From positions 1,984,001-2,048,000 of the forward strand of contig JAACJO010000001.1 in the NCBI GenBank assembly GCA_013368445.1: 64,000 nucleotides of DNA, given 5' to 3'. Under the pieces are notes generated by a model. It was not told the origin of the DNA and searched no databases. It saw only the letters and a list, made by a program, of their open reading frames with translations. The DNA comes from Leucocoprinus leucothites. Its lineage: Eukaryota; Basidiomycota; Agaricomycetes; Agaricales; Agaricaceae. Each line of letters opens with the position of its first letter. Position 1 is the first letter of the stretch. Made by a program: the position numbers and the translations under genes. Of the stretch, positions 10,325 to 23,357 are shown one piece after another.

Positions 10325-13300
10325 ATGCCAGCTCCAGACCCAGAGCACTACCTCGCCGTCCTTAAGGCATCCTACGACTATGAGCCCCAGTCCCATGATG
10401 AGATAGCCATCAAGGAGGACCAGCTCCTCTATCTCGTCGAGCGCACCGACGACGAGTACGTCTCATGACTTCCGGCTCCAACCTCTCCTAATCCGTACTC
10501 TAGCTGGTGGAAGGTCAAGGTCAAGGGTGACGCGCAGGATGCAGATACCCCAGTCGGTCTCGTGCCGATGGCCTATGTCGAACAGGTGGGAACTGGCCTA
10601 CTCTTTCCGACCGGATTCAACTGACTTTCGACAGGCCGAGCACAAATACCTTGTGAAAGCTCTCTATGATTACGAAGCTGCGGCGCCCGGAGAGCTCGCG
10701 ATCAGCGAAGATGAGATCCTGTTTGCGTTTGAACTTGATGAAGACTGGCTTTTAGTGCAGAGTCAGAAGGAGAACGGAGGCGCGGGCTATGTCCCTGGCA
10801 ATTACGTTGAGGAGACGACAGGGGAGGAACCACCTCCCGCGTCCAAAATCATTATTCCTCCTTCGGTGAGCTGTTATCTGCTCGTTTTACTGATATTTGA
10901 CTCATCAAGAACAGAATCCGCGCCCGGTCAGCACGTATATCGACCCCGCTGACCGCGTGGCCGCGTCGAAAGTTACAGCAGACGATATCAAAACATGGTC
11001 TGTATCTGAGGTGGACAAGAAAGGCAAGAAGAAGAAGGGCACGTTAGGAATTGGGAACGGCTCCGTGTTCTTTGCCAGCGAGTCCGACAAGGTGTGCACA
11101 TATCAATTCCCATTTAATCTACCCCTAATTCTGTGATTCACAGACCCCAGTACAAAAGTGGCAAACTGCTGACATTGTCGACATCTCAAATACAAAGGCG
11201 AAGCATGTTGGAGTTGAGATCGGCGGTGCCACCCCTGTTAGCTTGTTGTTCAACGTTGGGAAGGACAATGTGGAGGCGATCATGAAGAAACTCGAATCAT
11301 CTCGCGATCTCGCGAAGCCACCTGTTCAGGATTCCCCGTCACCAGAGCCCGGCGGCAGTCACTACGTCGCACCTGCTCCGCAGAAGACCCCCGAAAAGGG
11401 TACTGTTCGTTTCTCACCAGCATCACCAACCATTATACCCCCAAGAGAAGAGGAAGGGGAGGAGGAAGAGGAAGGGGAGGAGGAAGAGCAGGAAGGGGAA
11501 GAAGAGGATCATCCCGTTCCCAATGGTCATCCAAAGGCTCCACATGCTGGCCGCGGAGAGCCGGCGGTTGCCCTATATGACTTCACTGCTGACGGGGAAG
11601 ATGAACTGAGTGTTACTGAGAATGAGGAACTTGTAGTTATCGAGCGCGATGGAGATGAATGGTGGAAATGTCGCAACGCCCGTGGAGCCGAAGGTGTTGT
11701 TCCAGCATCTTATTTGGAGCTAAAGCCTGGTTCATCTGCTTCAGCTTCTAGAGCACAACCTCCACCGCAAGAGGAGGAACTGGCAGATGATGGTGCTGGA
11801 GAGGCTGAAAGAGCCGCCCAGGAAGCTGCTGATAGGGAAGAGGCCGAGCGTTTGCAGCGAGAAGAGGAGGAACGAGCTGCGAAAGAGCGCAAGAAGCTCG
11901 AAGCTCAGAGGCGGGCACGAGAAGCCGCCGCCGCCGCCGAGGTAGAGAGACAGAAGCGCAAGGAAGCTGCCGCTGTAGCAAAGAAATCTCCACCTCCTAG
12001 GTATGCATCAAAGCCATTAATACTATATTCCCTTGAGCCTAAGTCCTGGTAGCAACAGACCTGAACCTCGAAACAGCACTTCATCGTCAGCCCGCAAGTC
12101 CCAAGAGGTTACATGTACGTCACTCCCCGTATCAACACATACCACGTAGTACTTACACAATGATGTATCAGTCCCTCCAGCTGAGCATGTCCGCACATGG
12201 CACGACAGAACGGGTCAATTCCGTGTCGATGCTGCCTTCCTCGGTTTCGGCAACGGGAAACTCAGGCTTCACAAGATTAACGGTGTTATCGTTGAGGTTC
12301 CCTCCGAAAAAATGTCCCATGACGATTTGAAATATGTGGAAAAACTCACCCGGAAATCACGAAGTTCAGGCTTAGGACAAACCACTCGTCCTTCTGATGA
12401 TGATGTACCCCTTGCTACTCTACAAAACTCCCTCTCATCTCCACCTAAATCTCGAATCACGCCTTCATCAAGTCAAACAGAGAAACCAAAAAAGCCACGC
12501 ATTGACTGGTTTGATTTCTTCCTTTCCGCAGGATGTGACATGGACGACTGTACGCGATATGCGTCAGCGTTTGAACGTGACAAGTTAGACGAGTCCCTCT
12601 TGCCCGATATCACGGACTCAACTATGCGCTCCTTGGGACTTCGCGAAGGTGATGTCATTAGGGTCAGGAAGGCGATTGAGAAGAGACGCCCGGGTGAGAA
12701 TATGGAGAAACAAAGTCCATATGTCAAGGAGCAGATGAGGAAAGACGAAGAGCTAGCTAGGCAGCTACAGGCTCAGGAGAGTAATGGAGGTTCGGCCAGG
12801 GCGCTAGCGCCAAATCTGTTTGCTGGTGCTGGTGGCGCCCTCAAGAATCCACGGAGAGGCAGGAAAGAAACCACCAAGACCTTACCTACCAATGTGGATA
12901 TCGGTGCGCTCTCGTCGGCATCTGGGCAGATCAATAGGACCGCTTCACCTCAGGCTATAAGTCCTACTACTCGTCCTGGATCTGCACCCATCCAGCCTAC
13001 AAAGACTAATTCTGCTCCAGCAGCCTCTTCCAATGGTTTTGATGATGACGCTTGGGCTCCACGACCCAGTTCAGTAAAGCCAACTGTAGCAGCTTCACCT
13101 ACGCCGCCTATCTCAGCTCCTTCGGCGCCTGTTTTGGCGCCTTCACCGCCAGTGGCTCCCGCAAGTGCTCCTCCTACCGCTACTGCTGCCCCAGCTTCGG
13201 TTCCAACCCCAGTCACACCTTCAGCTCAGGGATCTGGAACGCCCACCAAAGGCCTTGCACATACTACAGAATCAGACATCTTTGACCAACTCTCACGACT

Positions 13301-14262
13301 CAGTCAACTCCGTGTGACCCCTCAGCCTCCGGCTCAACCTCAACAACAGACCACCAATCCGATTGTTGCCACCCCGCCCAGTTTCCCTGCTGGCCTTGGA
13401 ATGGGCAATTCACAAGTTCCTATCGGACATGTGCTCTCTGCACATCAATCTGGGATGATGCAATCTTCGCCTCCACCCCAACAACCGCCTCAACAGCCTT
13501 ACAATGGCCCTCGGGGACCATTCGCACCTGTACCTGCAAACCAAGGCCTCTTACAGCCGCTTATTCCTACCCAGACCGGACTCAACAGTTTTATACCTAC
13601 ACGTACGAATACCAACCCGTCACCTGCACCCATGCCTCTCAGTCAAACATCTTCGTTCATGATGTCACAACCGACCGGAATGGGCTTCCAACAGCACCAG
13701 CAGCCAATTTTGGGTCAGCCGACTGGTATGCTTGGAACTGGACTTTCGCCTTCGCCTTTCGGTTCTGGCTCGATGATGAACGCTTCACCTTTCGGGTCAG
13801 GTTCAACGTTCCAGCCAAATCCTGGCGTTTTCCATCCTAATCCCAGTCCTATCGCCGTCCGTGAGTACCGGTAATTATGGCTTCTTGTGGTCAATTTATT
13901 AATTACCTTCTGTAGAACCAACGGGTGTGTTTGCCCAGTCGCCGTTCAATCACTCGGCATCTCCTCCACCGGTTCCATCCAATCCAAGTGTAAATAGCAC
14001 AGCCCCCGCTAATGTTTTCGCATCTATGAAATCAGGAACATTCGGAAAGGATGAAGATCCAAGTATCCCCCAATCTGCAGGTATGTTATCCTTTGATGTT
14101 GCGGCAAGGTTTCCACTTATACGGGTTTCGCAGACAAATATAACGCCCTACGACCGAGTATGTTTCCTCTGCTGCACATTTGAATTTAACTGAACAATGA
14201 AACCAGATCTTGGTCCTCAACCAACGGGGTGGAATGGATTTAATGGCTATTCTGGGTTTTAG
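10325..14262 (+). CDS. SLA1: Actin patch/endocytosis adaptor Sla1
   Basis: Endocytic adaptor linking cargo, clathrin and Arp2/3 regulation at cortical actin patches. Domain order matches yeast Sla1. Two N-terminal SH3 domains (VLKASYDYEPQSHDEIAIKE and VKALYDYEAAAPGELAISED) are followed by a PH-like segment with TPVQKWQTADIVDISNTKAK. An acidic Glu tract near 11450-11510 precedes a third SH3 (AVALYDFTADGEDELSVTEN). A Glu/Arg/Ala coiled coil then leads to SHD1 (RTWHDRTGQFRVDAAFLGFG, the NPFxD-binding module) and SHD2 (IDWFDFFLSAGCDMDDCTRY, SAM-like). The last third is Pro/Ser/Gln-rich with repeated QPTGM and SPFGSG units, and ends GWNGFNGYSGF. Introns are short and cluster at the two ends. Confidence 0.95.
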
Positions 14263-14498
14263 TGTAGCACTGACATTGACTTTTTCGTGAATTCTTTCGC
14301 TTTTTTCATTTCTCATCTTAATCCTCTAAATTTTCTTCAGACTTCTCGATATATCACTCATTTCCAAATCTTTACAATTATCCGGATAACCAAGCCTACA
14401 GCGATTATTATATACAATACAGACCAGTGTTTATGTAAGGGTAAAACGGGGTAAAGAAGTTGCCCAATAAAGGTAGGGCGAAGTTGAAGCTATGGAGC

Positions 14499-17400
14499 TC
14501 AAATCGAGCTATCAAGCGTTGTTTTGTCTATGATGCCTTGCTTAATACCAACGCGTACTAAAAATGACCGGAGTGCAATCCGGACATCGGGCGCAATTTC
14601 GCGTACCAAGAGTTCAATAGCTAATGGGTAAATAGCAGGCATGTAACGAGTGAACTGAATGGGTGATATAAGAATCAAAACTAACAGAGTAAAATCAAGT
14701 ACACTCACGGCTTTGTCATCGAGGCGACTCAGGCCGTCAAGAATTTCTGCCACAACTGGGGTCCACGCAGCAATGTTTTTGCTCTGCGTGTCAGCTTTGA
14801 GTTTGTTGTAGTCTTGCAGCACACCAAGTCCAAGTCTAAAATATATATACTCCATTTCAACAGAGCTGTCGGCATGGATGAAGTGAACTTACGGTAGTAG
14901 CCTGTCTGCTATCTGAGGGCGAGCAGCGAGATGATCAGGTCTCGGGTCGTAGTACATGCGCAGAAGAATGTGAACAAGAGTTGCTGCGCTGCTTGACTCT
15001 TGTTTGAGAAGGTTGGGTAGATGCTTCATAAAACCTTGTGAAGGGAAGGTTAAGCTTATGTATGTTAGACGGGGTTGTTTCGACGCACCAACTTTCCATA
15101 GTCCCGTCCGAAGTTCCTTATCATCGTTAAAGGCTCGAGCAAACTGATAGCTATGATCCAATTCCCTCATCAAGAGGAGCAGTTGATCAGGAGGGATTGT
15201 GTTGTAGACATCGTTGCTGCGTAGTAATTCGTTCATCATTTCAATCAGAAGCAGCTGCAGCACGCATTTAACGATAATTTGCCGGAAGATTCGGCGTCGT
15301 GTAGCTAGAGGGTTTTGTGTTTCAGTCTTGATCGACTCGTTGGATGGAGACAGTGGAGCAGGGAGGATGGTCATTCCATTTGATTCTGGACAAACTTGAA
15401 ATGAGAAGTTGCTCGGGTAGAACAGTGTAGGATGACTCACCAAAAGACGATTCAGAAGGCTCTGAGCTGCTGTCGATTTCGACGCGCAGGCTTTCATCGA
15501 AAAGTTGATGAGGGGTGGTCGTTCGGAACAACTTGACAAACGATGTTGTCACACGTTCCCAGCGAGCAGCACTGAGTTTCTTGACATTTTTTTCTAGGAA
15601 TTGTTGTAGACAGGATGTACCCAATCGAGCCAAAGTGTCGTTTTCTGTCAATGGTGAATCTTAGTGCCACTTCAGTATCTAGGCTTAGGTATCACTTGCC
15701 TTGACATATGCATACACACAAGAGATCCAACAGTCCATCCAGAGAGCGTTCCAAAATGTCGAAATGATAAGTATACAAATCAATGAGGTCTCGAAGTGCC
15801 TGAATCATAGTAGTTTGCAACCAGACACTCATGTCTTCTTGTGTATTGAACCGCGACATGTCTTGACTAGACTTGAGAACAGCAAAAATGGGAAACAACA
15901 GTTCTTGGCAAACGGTTTCCCAAAACTCAACAGGGAAATCGCGACCATGCGTTTTGAGGGTCGAAAACAATGAGTCCAGAGCCCTACAAAACCATGAGTC
16001 GTGGATGGAGTCGAAGTAAAAGTCACTTACACTCGTCTAACCTCTAAGTCTTCTCCGTTCATAATGATATCGTAGAACCCAAACAAAACTGGGAACCAGA
16101 AACGTATCATGCCACCATCATTGCTAGCCGTAGATGAGGCATTTACACCCCCGACAGATAAAGAGCATTCCGGACATTCAAGCATAACGGGAATAACACC
16201 TCGCAACATCGCAATGGCCAGAAGGCTGATTTTCTGATATTTGCTAACCTTGCAGAACTCTGTTATGCAGACCGTTAGATCAGCGAAAGCACCATGGCGA
16301 ACAATGGCGGCGAAATGTTCTTTGTTGAGTCTGGTGACGATCTCAAAGGCGGAATTTGCAACACGCTCCGTCAGGACTTTTGACGCAGAGGAGAAGACAC
16401 CAAACATTGTCCGCCAACCCGAGCGCATGTTCTGAACACGAGCTTGAATCATCTGCTGAAGGCACTGTAAGACCTGGAACGTTGAGTGAGTAAATCTGAT
16501 TTTATGCCTTTCGGAAACTAGATCTACCATATCTCTGATTTCCGGATTTTGGTTGTGAATCATGGTATACTCGAAAGGCTTAAGGAAATCCTTTTGAAAC
16601 TTGAAGTTCGGCAATTCCTCCTTTTCCAAAAATCGCATGGCAAGCTGTCGAAGGGAATCCAACGCGAAAAACCCAACATGAGGGTTATTATGACAGCAAA
16701 CCTGTTGATTCAAGGTCGGCCATCAGGAAAAATGTGGTGGAAGAAAAAGCGGACCTGGTTAAAATGCTCTCCCAGAATTTCCCACATATTTGACCATTCG
16801 ATACGGATCCGGCTCATATTGTAATAGGAAATTTCGACCAATTTTTGTAAGCTGAATAAACGAGGATGCTGTGAAAGGCCAGAGGACTGGATTTCTTCCC
16901 ACGACACGTCGCTCAAGGCTTGTACAAAGTCTACAATGGCTGTCTATCACTCTATGAGTAGAGCCATTTGCTAGATCGCAATAGTACTTACCCCCGAGAG
17001 ATAGTGGCTCAGTGAAAAGACCATATCAGCCGCGACAGTGATGTGTGTTGATCGACTTTCATTCGCGAGCTCTTCGTTCGGCACTTTCTTTGAGCGACTA
17101 CATCCAAAGATCAATGCCGATACGGGATATCATGTAGAAATGCTCACCCTTTTTTCCCTGACTCTGGTAGCTCAACGCCGCCACTGATCAATTGCATATG
17201 TTCGAGTTGACTGACACAGGTCAAAACTTCATGCCAGGAACCTTTGAGGTTGTTCCCTTCCGTGACGGCAACATCAAGTAAGGTCTTAATAGCTTCCATG
17301 TTCTTGGTCTTCATCTCCCCAAGGTTGTTGAGAAAGGTGAATTTAGCAAGAGTTGTAACGAAGGCGTTCCGCTGGAGTTCTAAGTCGAAGAAGCATACGA

Positions 17401-20400
17401 TCTTGATGGAATTCTTGAATCCATCTAGGCAGGATTCAACCACTTCTAGAGCATCTGTATCCTGAAGAGGTCCTGAAAGACCAGCTAGGAAAGGTATCCA
17501 AGCAACCTCAAACATAGGCCGGACGTGAATAAAGTGTGATGCGCTAAAAAATTGATCGCCGGACTTTACTCCCTTTCGTTGAGAACGTATGAGAGTACGG
17601 AAAAGGGCCTATGAAATCATCAGCTTATGAATCGCCCAAGTATCGCCCGATACCGACCTCAGTTTTTGTGGCCATTCCATTCGATTGCATCACGTAAGCT
17701 TCTCTCTGAAGATCCCTCCCGACGCTAGCAATGGCATTTGCAAGCCCAGGTCCGGTCGGAATTGTCTGAATGGGTGTCTCGACTTCATCTTTCATCTTGA
17801 TCTCGTTATTGACTATTTCATCAAAAATTCCAGATAAATACTCTTCGGGAAGATCACCCCCGTCGTTGATACCGCGATTATTTTTGGTGAACTCCGCTTT
17901 TGTCATCCGCTTTTTGACTTGAGGATTGTGGGCATCAGTATTGAGCAGGATCACCGAATATGCCAGGACGTAAGCGGCATCTATGGCATAGGAAGTTAGT
18001 GGGATAATAATCTTAACAGTATCAATGGACCTGACCAGCGTTTGCAAAAGGAGTCTTGGAGTTGCCAGCGATGTACCGGTCAGCAAATTTGAGCATATAC
18101 CGATCGATCTTCTGAGCTTCACCGGGTAATCGGAAGGATTGAAGGAACACTCGGAGTGCGTCCACGAAAGGCAGATCACGAAAATGAAGCTGATCAACAA
18201 AGGCATGCATGATCGCAATATTTTCCTCGTCACTGCAATCCGAAATTAGAATTCCAATCTGGAATCACCCTCAGAGAGTAGACGTACCCTTCACCCATGT
18301 ACTCCCCTATCATGGCCTTGTTCAGGCCATCAGTGGTCAACAAGAAATTGGCTATGTCCAAAGGCGCTCGACTAGGAATGAAATTATGTTGGACAAGGAA
18401 CTCGACACCCTTGTAGGTTATATAGATGTCAGATGGGAGCTTCAGGAAGGAGATCATACGCACTCGTTTGGGCTTGAAGTTGAACTTCTTGATTCCCTCG
18501 AGTAACGTCGTTTTCTTCTGTTTCGCGCTCTCAAACCGACTCGGGTCATCCACAAGCTCCGGAGTCGGTTGCCTGAATGTTTCAGAACTTGTAGCCGAGA
18601 GTCTGTCTGTGAGGCCTTCTGGAGTAATAGAGTCGTGCTTTCCTTCGTCGCTGGTTTGAGGGCGGGCCGGAGTGCCTGCCTGTACCTGAGTATCGTCTGC
18701 TTTTCCCACAGCAACTCCCCAGGCAACGAGTGACCGTAAGACAGAAACAAGACATTCAATCCCTTGCCGCCGGAGTTGACCCTCTGATAGACCCATGCTC
18801 GATGTGTCCAAGCTCCCAGGAACAGCTAGGACAGAATTCCCTAATGAAGTAGCCACCGAAGGTTGAGGGTTTTTGGATGTCGGGCTGAGGGCTGGGCTTG
18901 CTGGCTCTGTCCCTTTCTGAGGAAGAGAAGATACTGGCATGGAAGCAAATTTCGAGATAATGTTGATGAGGCTACAAGAAACATTGAATCACGAAAGCGA
19001 TCGATCATGATAGTTAAACTTACTGTTCGTAGATATTATCCACCGCCTCGCTATCGCAATCATAGTTGAGATAAATCTCTACGAGAGCCTGTGGATCCTG
19101 ACAGAGGCGAGAAAGCATGCCAAGAATCACTGCCTTCTGTTTGAGAGTGGAGGTACGCATTTCGAGGATGGGTATGAATATTTCATGGAATAACACCTCT
19201 ATCTCTTTCTATTCTGGAGTTGAGCCAGAGAACACACGAGCACATCATGAAACCTCACCTTAAGCCTTGTTCGCATACCCGACAATACCCGCCAGAATAT
19301 CTCCACACTAATATCGAAAACTTGAGGTACAGGACTGACCGCATTTCGGCTCAAGCACAGACAAAGATGCTGATTGATTGCCTGTACAAACGACATAGGC
19401 TCATTCTGAGAGTTTGAGTAGACAATCGCCGTAGGATCTACGAACAAGGGCATGTGGGAATTTAAGACAGTTAAGACAAGATGCAATGAGAGCAGCTTGG
19501 ACCGCATAGGGTGTGATTTTGGGTCACGTTCACTAAAACACATCCCTTCAGGATTAAGAGCAGCAAAGAAACGAAGCTTGCGAACCTTTCCGTATTCAAG
19601 GGTTTCATGGTGAGCTTGCAAAGCGCACGAAAGACAAGGTATGCATCCTTTATAAACAAGTCTCGTTGAATGAGTCTGTGTCCACTATGATTCGGCTCAA
19701 CCGGACTGCCAGTCTGACTGCTCATAGAAACCTCCATACTGGGAAAAAGTAAATAATCCGGAAATCGAGACAACCCGTGCACTCACACTTGTGAAACTAC
19801 AACTGTCTCTGATCCACCTGTCTCTCGCGATGTAACATCAGCATCTTTCTGTGGCAATGGGAGCGATGTGGAAGAGCCGCCTTGCTCTTCGGGCGCCTCT
19901 GAGTGGTGACCCTCGTTGTTCGATCTTGTGGCATCATCCGATTGCCCTGTATTCAATGAAGCGTGGCTTGAGGTAGCAAAAACTTGGGTGTCATAGGAGG
20001 GAATAAGCGATTCTCTTGAAGGTTCAACCCCATCTGTTTTGCAACGGGTGAAAATGTGATGAACCATCTGAGCAAGGCCGCCCTGCGCAACCATTTGGTT
20101 CACAGGATCGGAGCTCAGAAGGAAAACATTGTAAACAGTACGAACAGTCTTGAGAAGGGATGAATGATGGACGAATACTGAAGGGGAAAGGACTAAGGCA
20201 AGGAGAGCCTTAACAATTTGTAATGAAACCGTCTCCGGCGTCGTCTCTGTGTGGCAGGCAGTAATAGTATGAACGACAAGGTCAACGATTGACGGCTGGG
20301 GAATGTTGGTTTGCGATGCTTGACTAGTCGAATTACGACCACCAGGATGAGGCGAAGGGGGTGGCGATGGAATTCCATTAGATACATAGATATCATCCTC

Positions 20401-21144
20401 CGCAAAGAACGAATACGAGATGAGTTTGGATATACAGTCCAAACTAGCGATCATGAGTTTCTCATTCCTAGTTTCGCAGGCGAGGCGAAGAGGTTCCAAA
20501 ATATCTCGAGGATGATCGCTTGCGAGGTCAGAGCGAATGAGGTCCAAGGCACGTTGAGTGCTATCTCGTAGAGGAACAGAACGTTTCGCCTCTTTAGAGG
20601 CTGCAATTATTTCCAGCGCCGACACGATTAGTACAACAGAGACATTATTTCCTCTGGACATTGTTAAAGACCGCCGGTGGCTCGGGCCTGTCGTAGAACT
20701 TGAAGGAGCTCGCGGGCGAGGTTCGTCATGGTCTGTTGATATTGATGAGCGGAAAGGAGCTGTTGACTGGGAAGCTGGAAGGTTGGGCAATGCGTCCTTT
20801 GCAGGAGGTATTGGAGCCTCCATCGTCACATTGGATATAGTTTCTTGAGTAAATTCTCGAAAACTGGAATCCTTAGGACCGTCAGAGGCTGAAAGTGTCG
20901 TGTCCTGAACAATACCGTCCACTGGGATAGACGCATCGTGCTCCTCTGCTGCATCCTTCGAGGCAATAGTCTCTGCATCTGCCAAAACCTCCACAGGCCT
21001 ATCTTCGTCATCCGCTGCCGAGCCGCCTGTCCCCGCACCATTGACATGCAAAGCGAGAGGTGCTGCGCCGCCTTCGAGATCTTCCGCGACGTAGTGGACG
21101 GAGTCCTCTTTCTGTTCGACTGGTTGCGCGTTCTCCTCCTCCAT
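14499..21144 (-). CDS. SEC7: Sec7-family ARF guanine nucleotide exchange factor (Sec7/BIG)
   Basis: Large ARF-GEF that activates Arf1 at the trans-Golgi. An acidic, Ser-rich N-terminus of about 200 residues is followed by the DCB region, with [24 protein letters not shown] helices. Next is the HUS box ([19 protein letters not shown]). The Sec7 domain follows, with [20 protein letters not shown] carrying the catalytic glutamate finger. Motif 2 reads [23 protein letters not shown] helical repeats fill the C-terminal half, and the protein ends in [17 protein letters not shown]. The total of about 1,850-1,900 residues and the order DCB-HUS-Sec7-HDS fit the large GEF class rather than Gea/GBF1, but I did not compare HDS repeats in detail. 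More than ten short introns. Confidence 0.93.
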
Positions 21145-21783
21145 TACAGCAATGAGACTGTCCTGCGGTCGTATGCTTCAGCTTGACTTTGTGTATGCTG
21201 CGTCCTGCTCGGGGTCTTAGCGAACGCCAACAACAGGGCGTAGCCAATTTCCGTCGCCATCACGTGCCTGGTACGGATTGATATTTCTATCCCGCAACAA
21301 GCTTAGAACTGGTACTAGGACGCGGAGAGCGACAGAACACTTTATTAACTACGTTCGAGTGGCGGAGACATGCTTCTGGTAGTATTTCCAATGTGTGTGC
21401 GTGGATATGTACGGTAGAAGGATTCAGTATTCCGTGGGATATAGTTGAGAGGATGATTGCGTAAAATCAAAATAAGCATAAAATAGTTAGGGTGGCATAG
21501 ATATGAGTGGTACACCTGCTGATATGACGGGTAGATTCACCCACTGGGTTCACATGAGATCCGTCAATGGTCTGTCATCCAGGGAGGGCTACGTGCACGA
21601 TGGAGGGTTCCAGCCATTCTTGGTGAATACACCGGATTTGGATAGGAGTCTGATCAAATTAGTATTGAAGTCGATGACCATTTTTGTCCAACGAAAATTC
21701 CACTTCCTCTTTTATTCTAATTTCTGGGGATATCGCCTACCAGCACGAGCATCCTACCTCCAACCGGTCCCATTACTTAGTTT
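21145..21783. other. Divergent intergenic region SEC7/DHS
   Basis: About 640 bp between two divergent start codons, expected to hold both promoters. A short open frame at 21503-21787 has no recognisable protein features and is likely chance or 5' UTR of the deoxyhypusine synthase gene. Nothing else stands out. Confidence 0.5.
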
Positions 21784-23159
21784 ATGACCACCCGATCACA
21801 AATACCGTCTGGGGCGTCGGCTGCTATTTTGAAGCCGTCAGAAGCAGTTCCCGAGTCCTCCATTTCAGTCCAGGGTCCCCAGTTCGATAAACAGTATGAT
21901 CTCCAGGACTTCCTAGCATCTTATCAACGGATTGGCTTCCAGGCTACCAGCTTATCGAAAGCCATCGAGATTGTGGACCGTATGGTACGCCATTAGATGT
22001 TGTGTTCTCAAACTCACAGCTTGACATACATCTAGCGCACTTGGCGTCTTTCAGATGATGAGCCAAATGAGAATGAACCTGACGAGTACCTCAACCCAGA
22101 GGTCCGCAAAAACACACGCTGCAGAGTCTTTCTCGGGTACACTTCCAATCTCATTTCATCCGGCTTGCGGGAAGTGATCTTGTACCTTGTCAAGCACCAA
22201 CATGTTTCCGTTCTGGTTACGACTGCTGGAGGAATCGAAGAAGATTTCATTAAATGCCTCGGAAATACTTACCTTGCCGATTTCAATCTTGATGGAGCCG
22301 ACTTGCGAAGACGTGGAATGAACCGGATAGGTAACCTCGTTGTTCCAAATAACAACTATTGCACTTTCGAGGATTGGTTGATGCCCATACTTGACGCCAT
22401 GCTTTCGGAGCAGAAAGAAACGGCCAAGGTCTGGACACCAAGTAGCTTCATTCATCGGCTTGGAAAAGAGATCAATAACGAAGAATCTGTCTATTACTGG
22501 GCTTATAAAGTAGGTACGATTTCCTCTTATTGAACTTAGCTGAGGTCGTCAAATACAGAATAACATTCCGGTTTTTTGTCCTGCTTTGACGGACGGATCC
22601 ATTGGAGATATGCTTTATTTTCACTCATTCAAGAACCCTGGATTCATCCTAGACATTGTTCAGGATATCCGTACCTTGAATGAACTATCGCGAGAATCAC
22701 GCAAAGCCGGTATGATTGTGTTGGGAGGAGGGGTCTGCAAGCACCAGATCGCGAATGCGATGCTGATAGTAGGTAATTTTTATACCGAGCCTAGGATCTC
22801 TCACAGACCCAATCCAGCGTAACGGCGCTGACTATTCAGTGTTCATCGTATGTACTCAAGAATATGTTCACTCATTCTCTAGCTTCCACTGATTCGTCGC
22901 ATCCCTTGTCAGAACACGGGTCAAGAGTTTGATGGCTCAGACTCTGGAGCTCGTCCAGATGAGGCCGTCTCTTGGGGTAAAATACGTGCTGGAGCAGAAG
23001 CTGTGAAGGTATTGACATTTATTGCTGCGTGATACACTTGTTACTAATCCTCGGGCCACCTAGGTTTTTGCTGACGCAACGTTAGTCTTCCCAATGCTCG
23101 TAGCTGCTACATTTGCAAAGGTAGACTGGGAAAAGAGGAAAGGGGCCGGATCGGATTGA
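21784..23159 (+). CDS. DYS1: Deoxyhypusine synthase
   Basis: Catalyses the NAD-dependent transfer of the aminobutyl group of spermidine to one lysine of eIF5A, the first step of hypusine formation in the cytosol. Diagnostic segments in order are [101 protein letters not shown] and [17 protein letters not shown]. The active-site lysine is the one in SWGKIRAG, matching human Lys329 by alignment to the known C-terminus. There are about five or six introns, and [10 protein letters not shown] lies on a very small exon. The start at 21784 gives a 40-residue variable lead typical of fungi. Confidence 0.95.
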
Positions 23160-23357
23160 AATGCAAATACAACATCATGAGAAAATGTACATGCGTCCGC
23201 TGTCTTATGCTACGCCCTAAAAATCGCTAGTATACCGATCGTATGAAAGAACCGTACCGGAATCTCCGGATATCAAAACCCATATACTTCAAAATTCCAC
23301 AAAACGCAGAATGGCGTATGCCTCTTGTAACTGTCCAAGTATTGTCGCATTTTGAGG

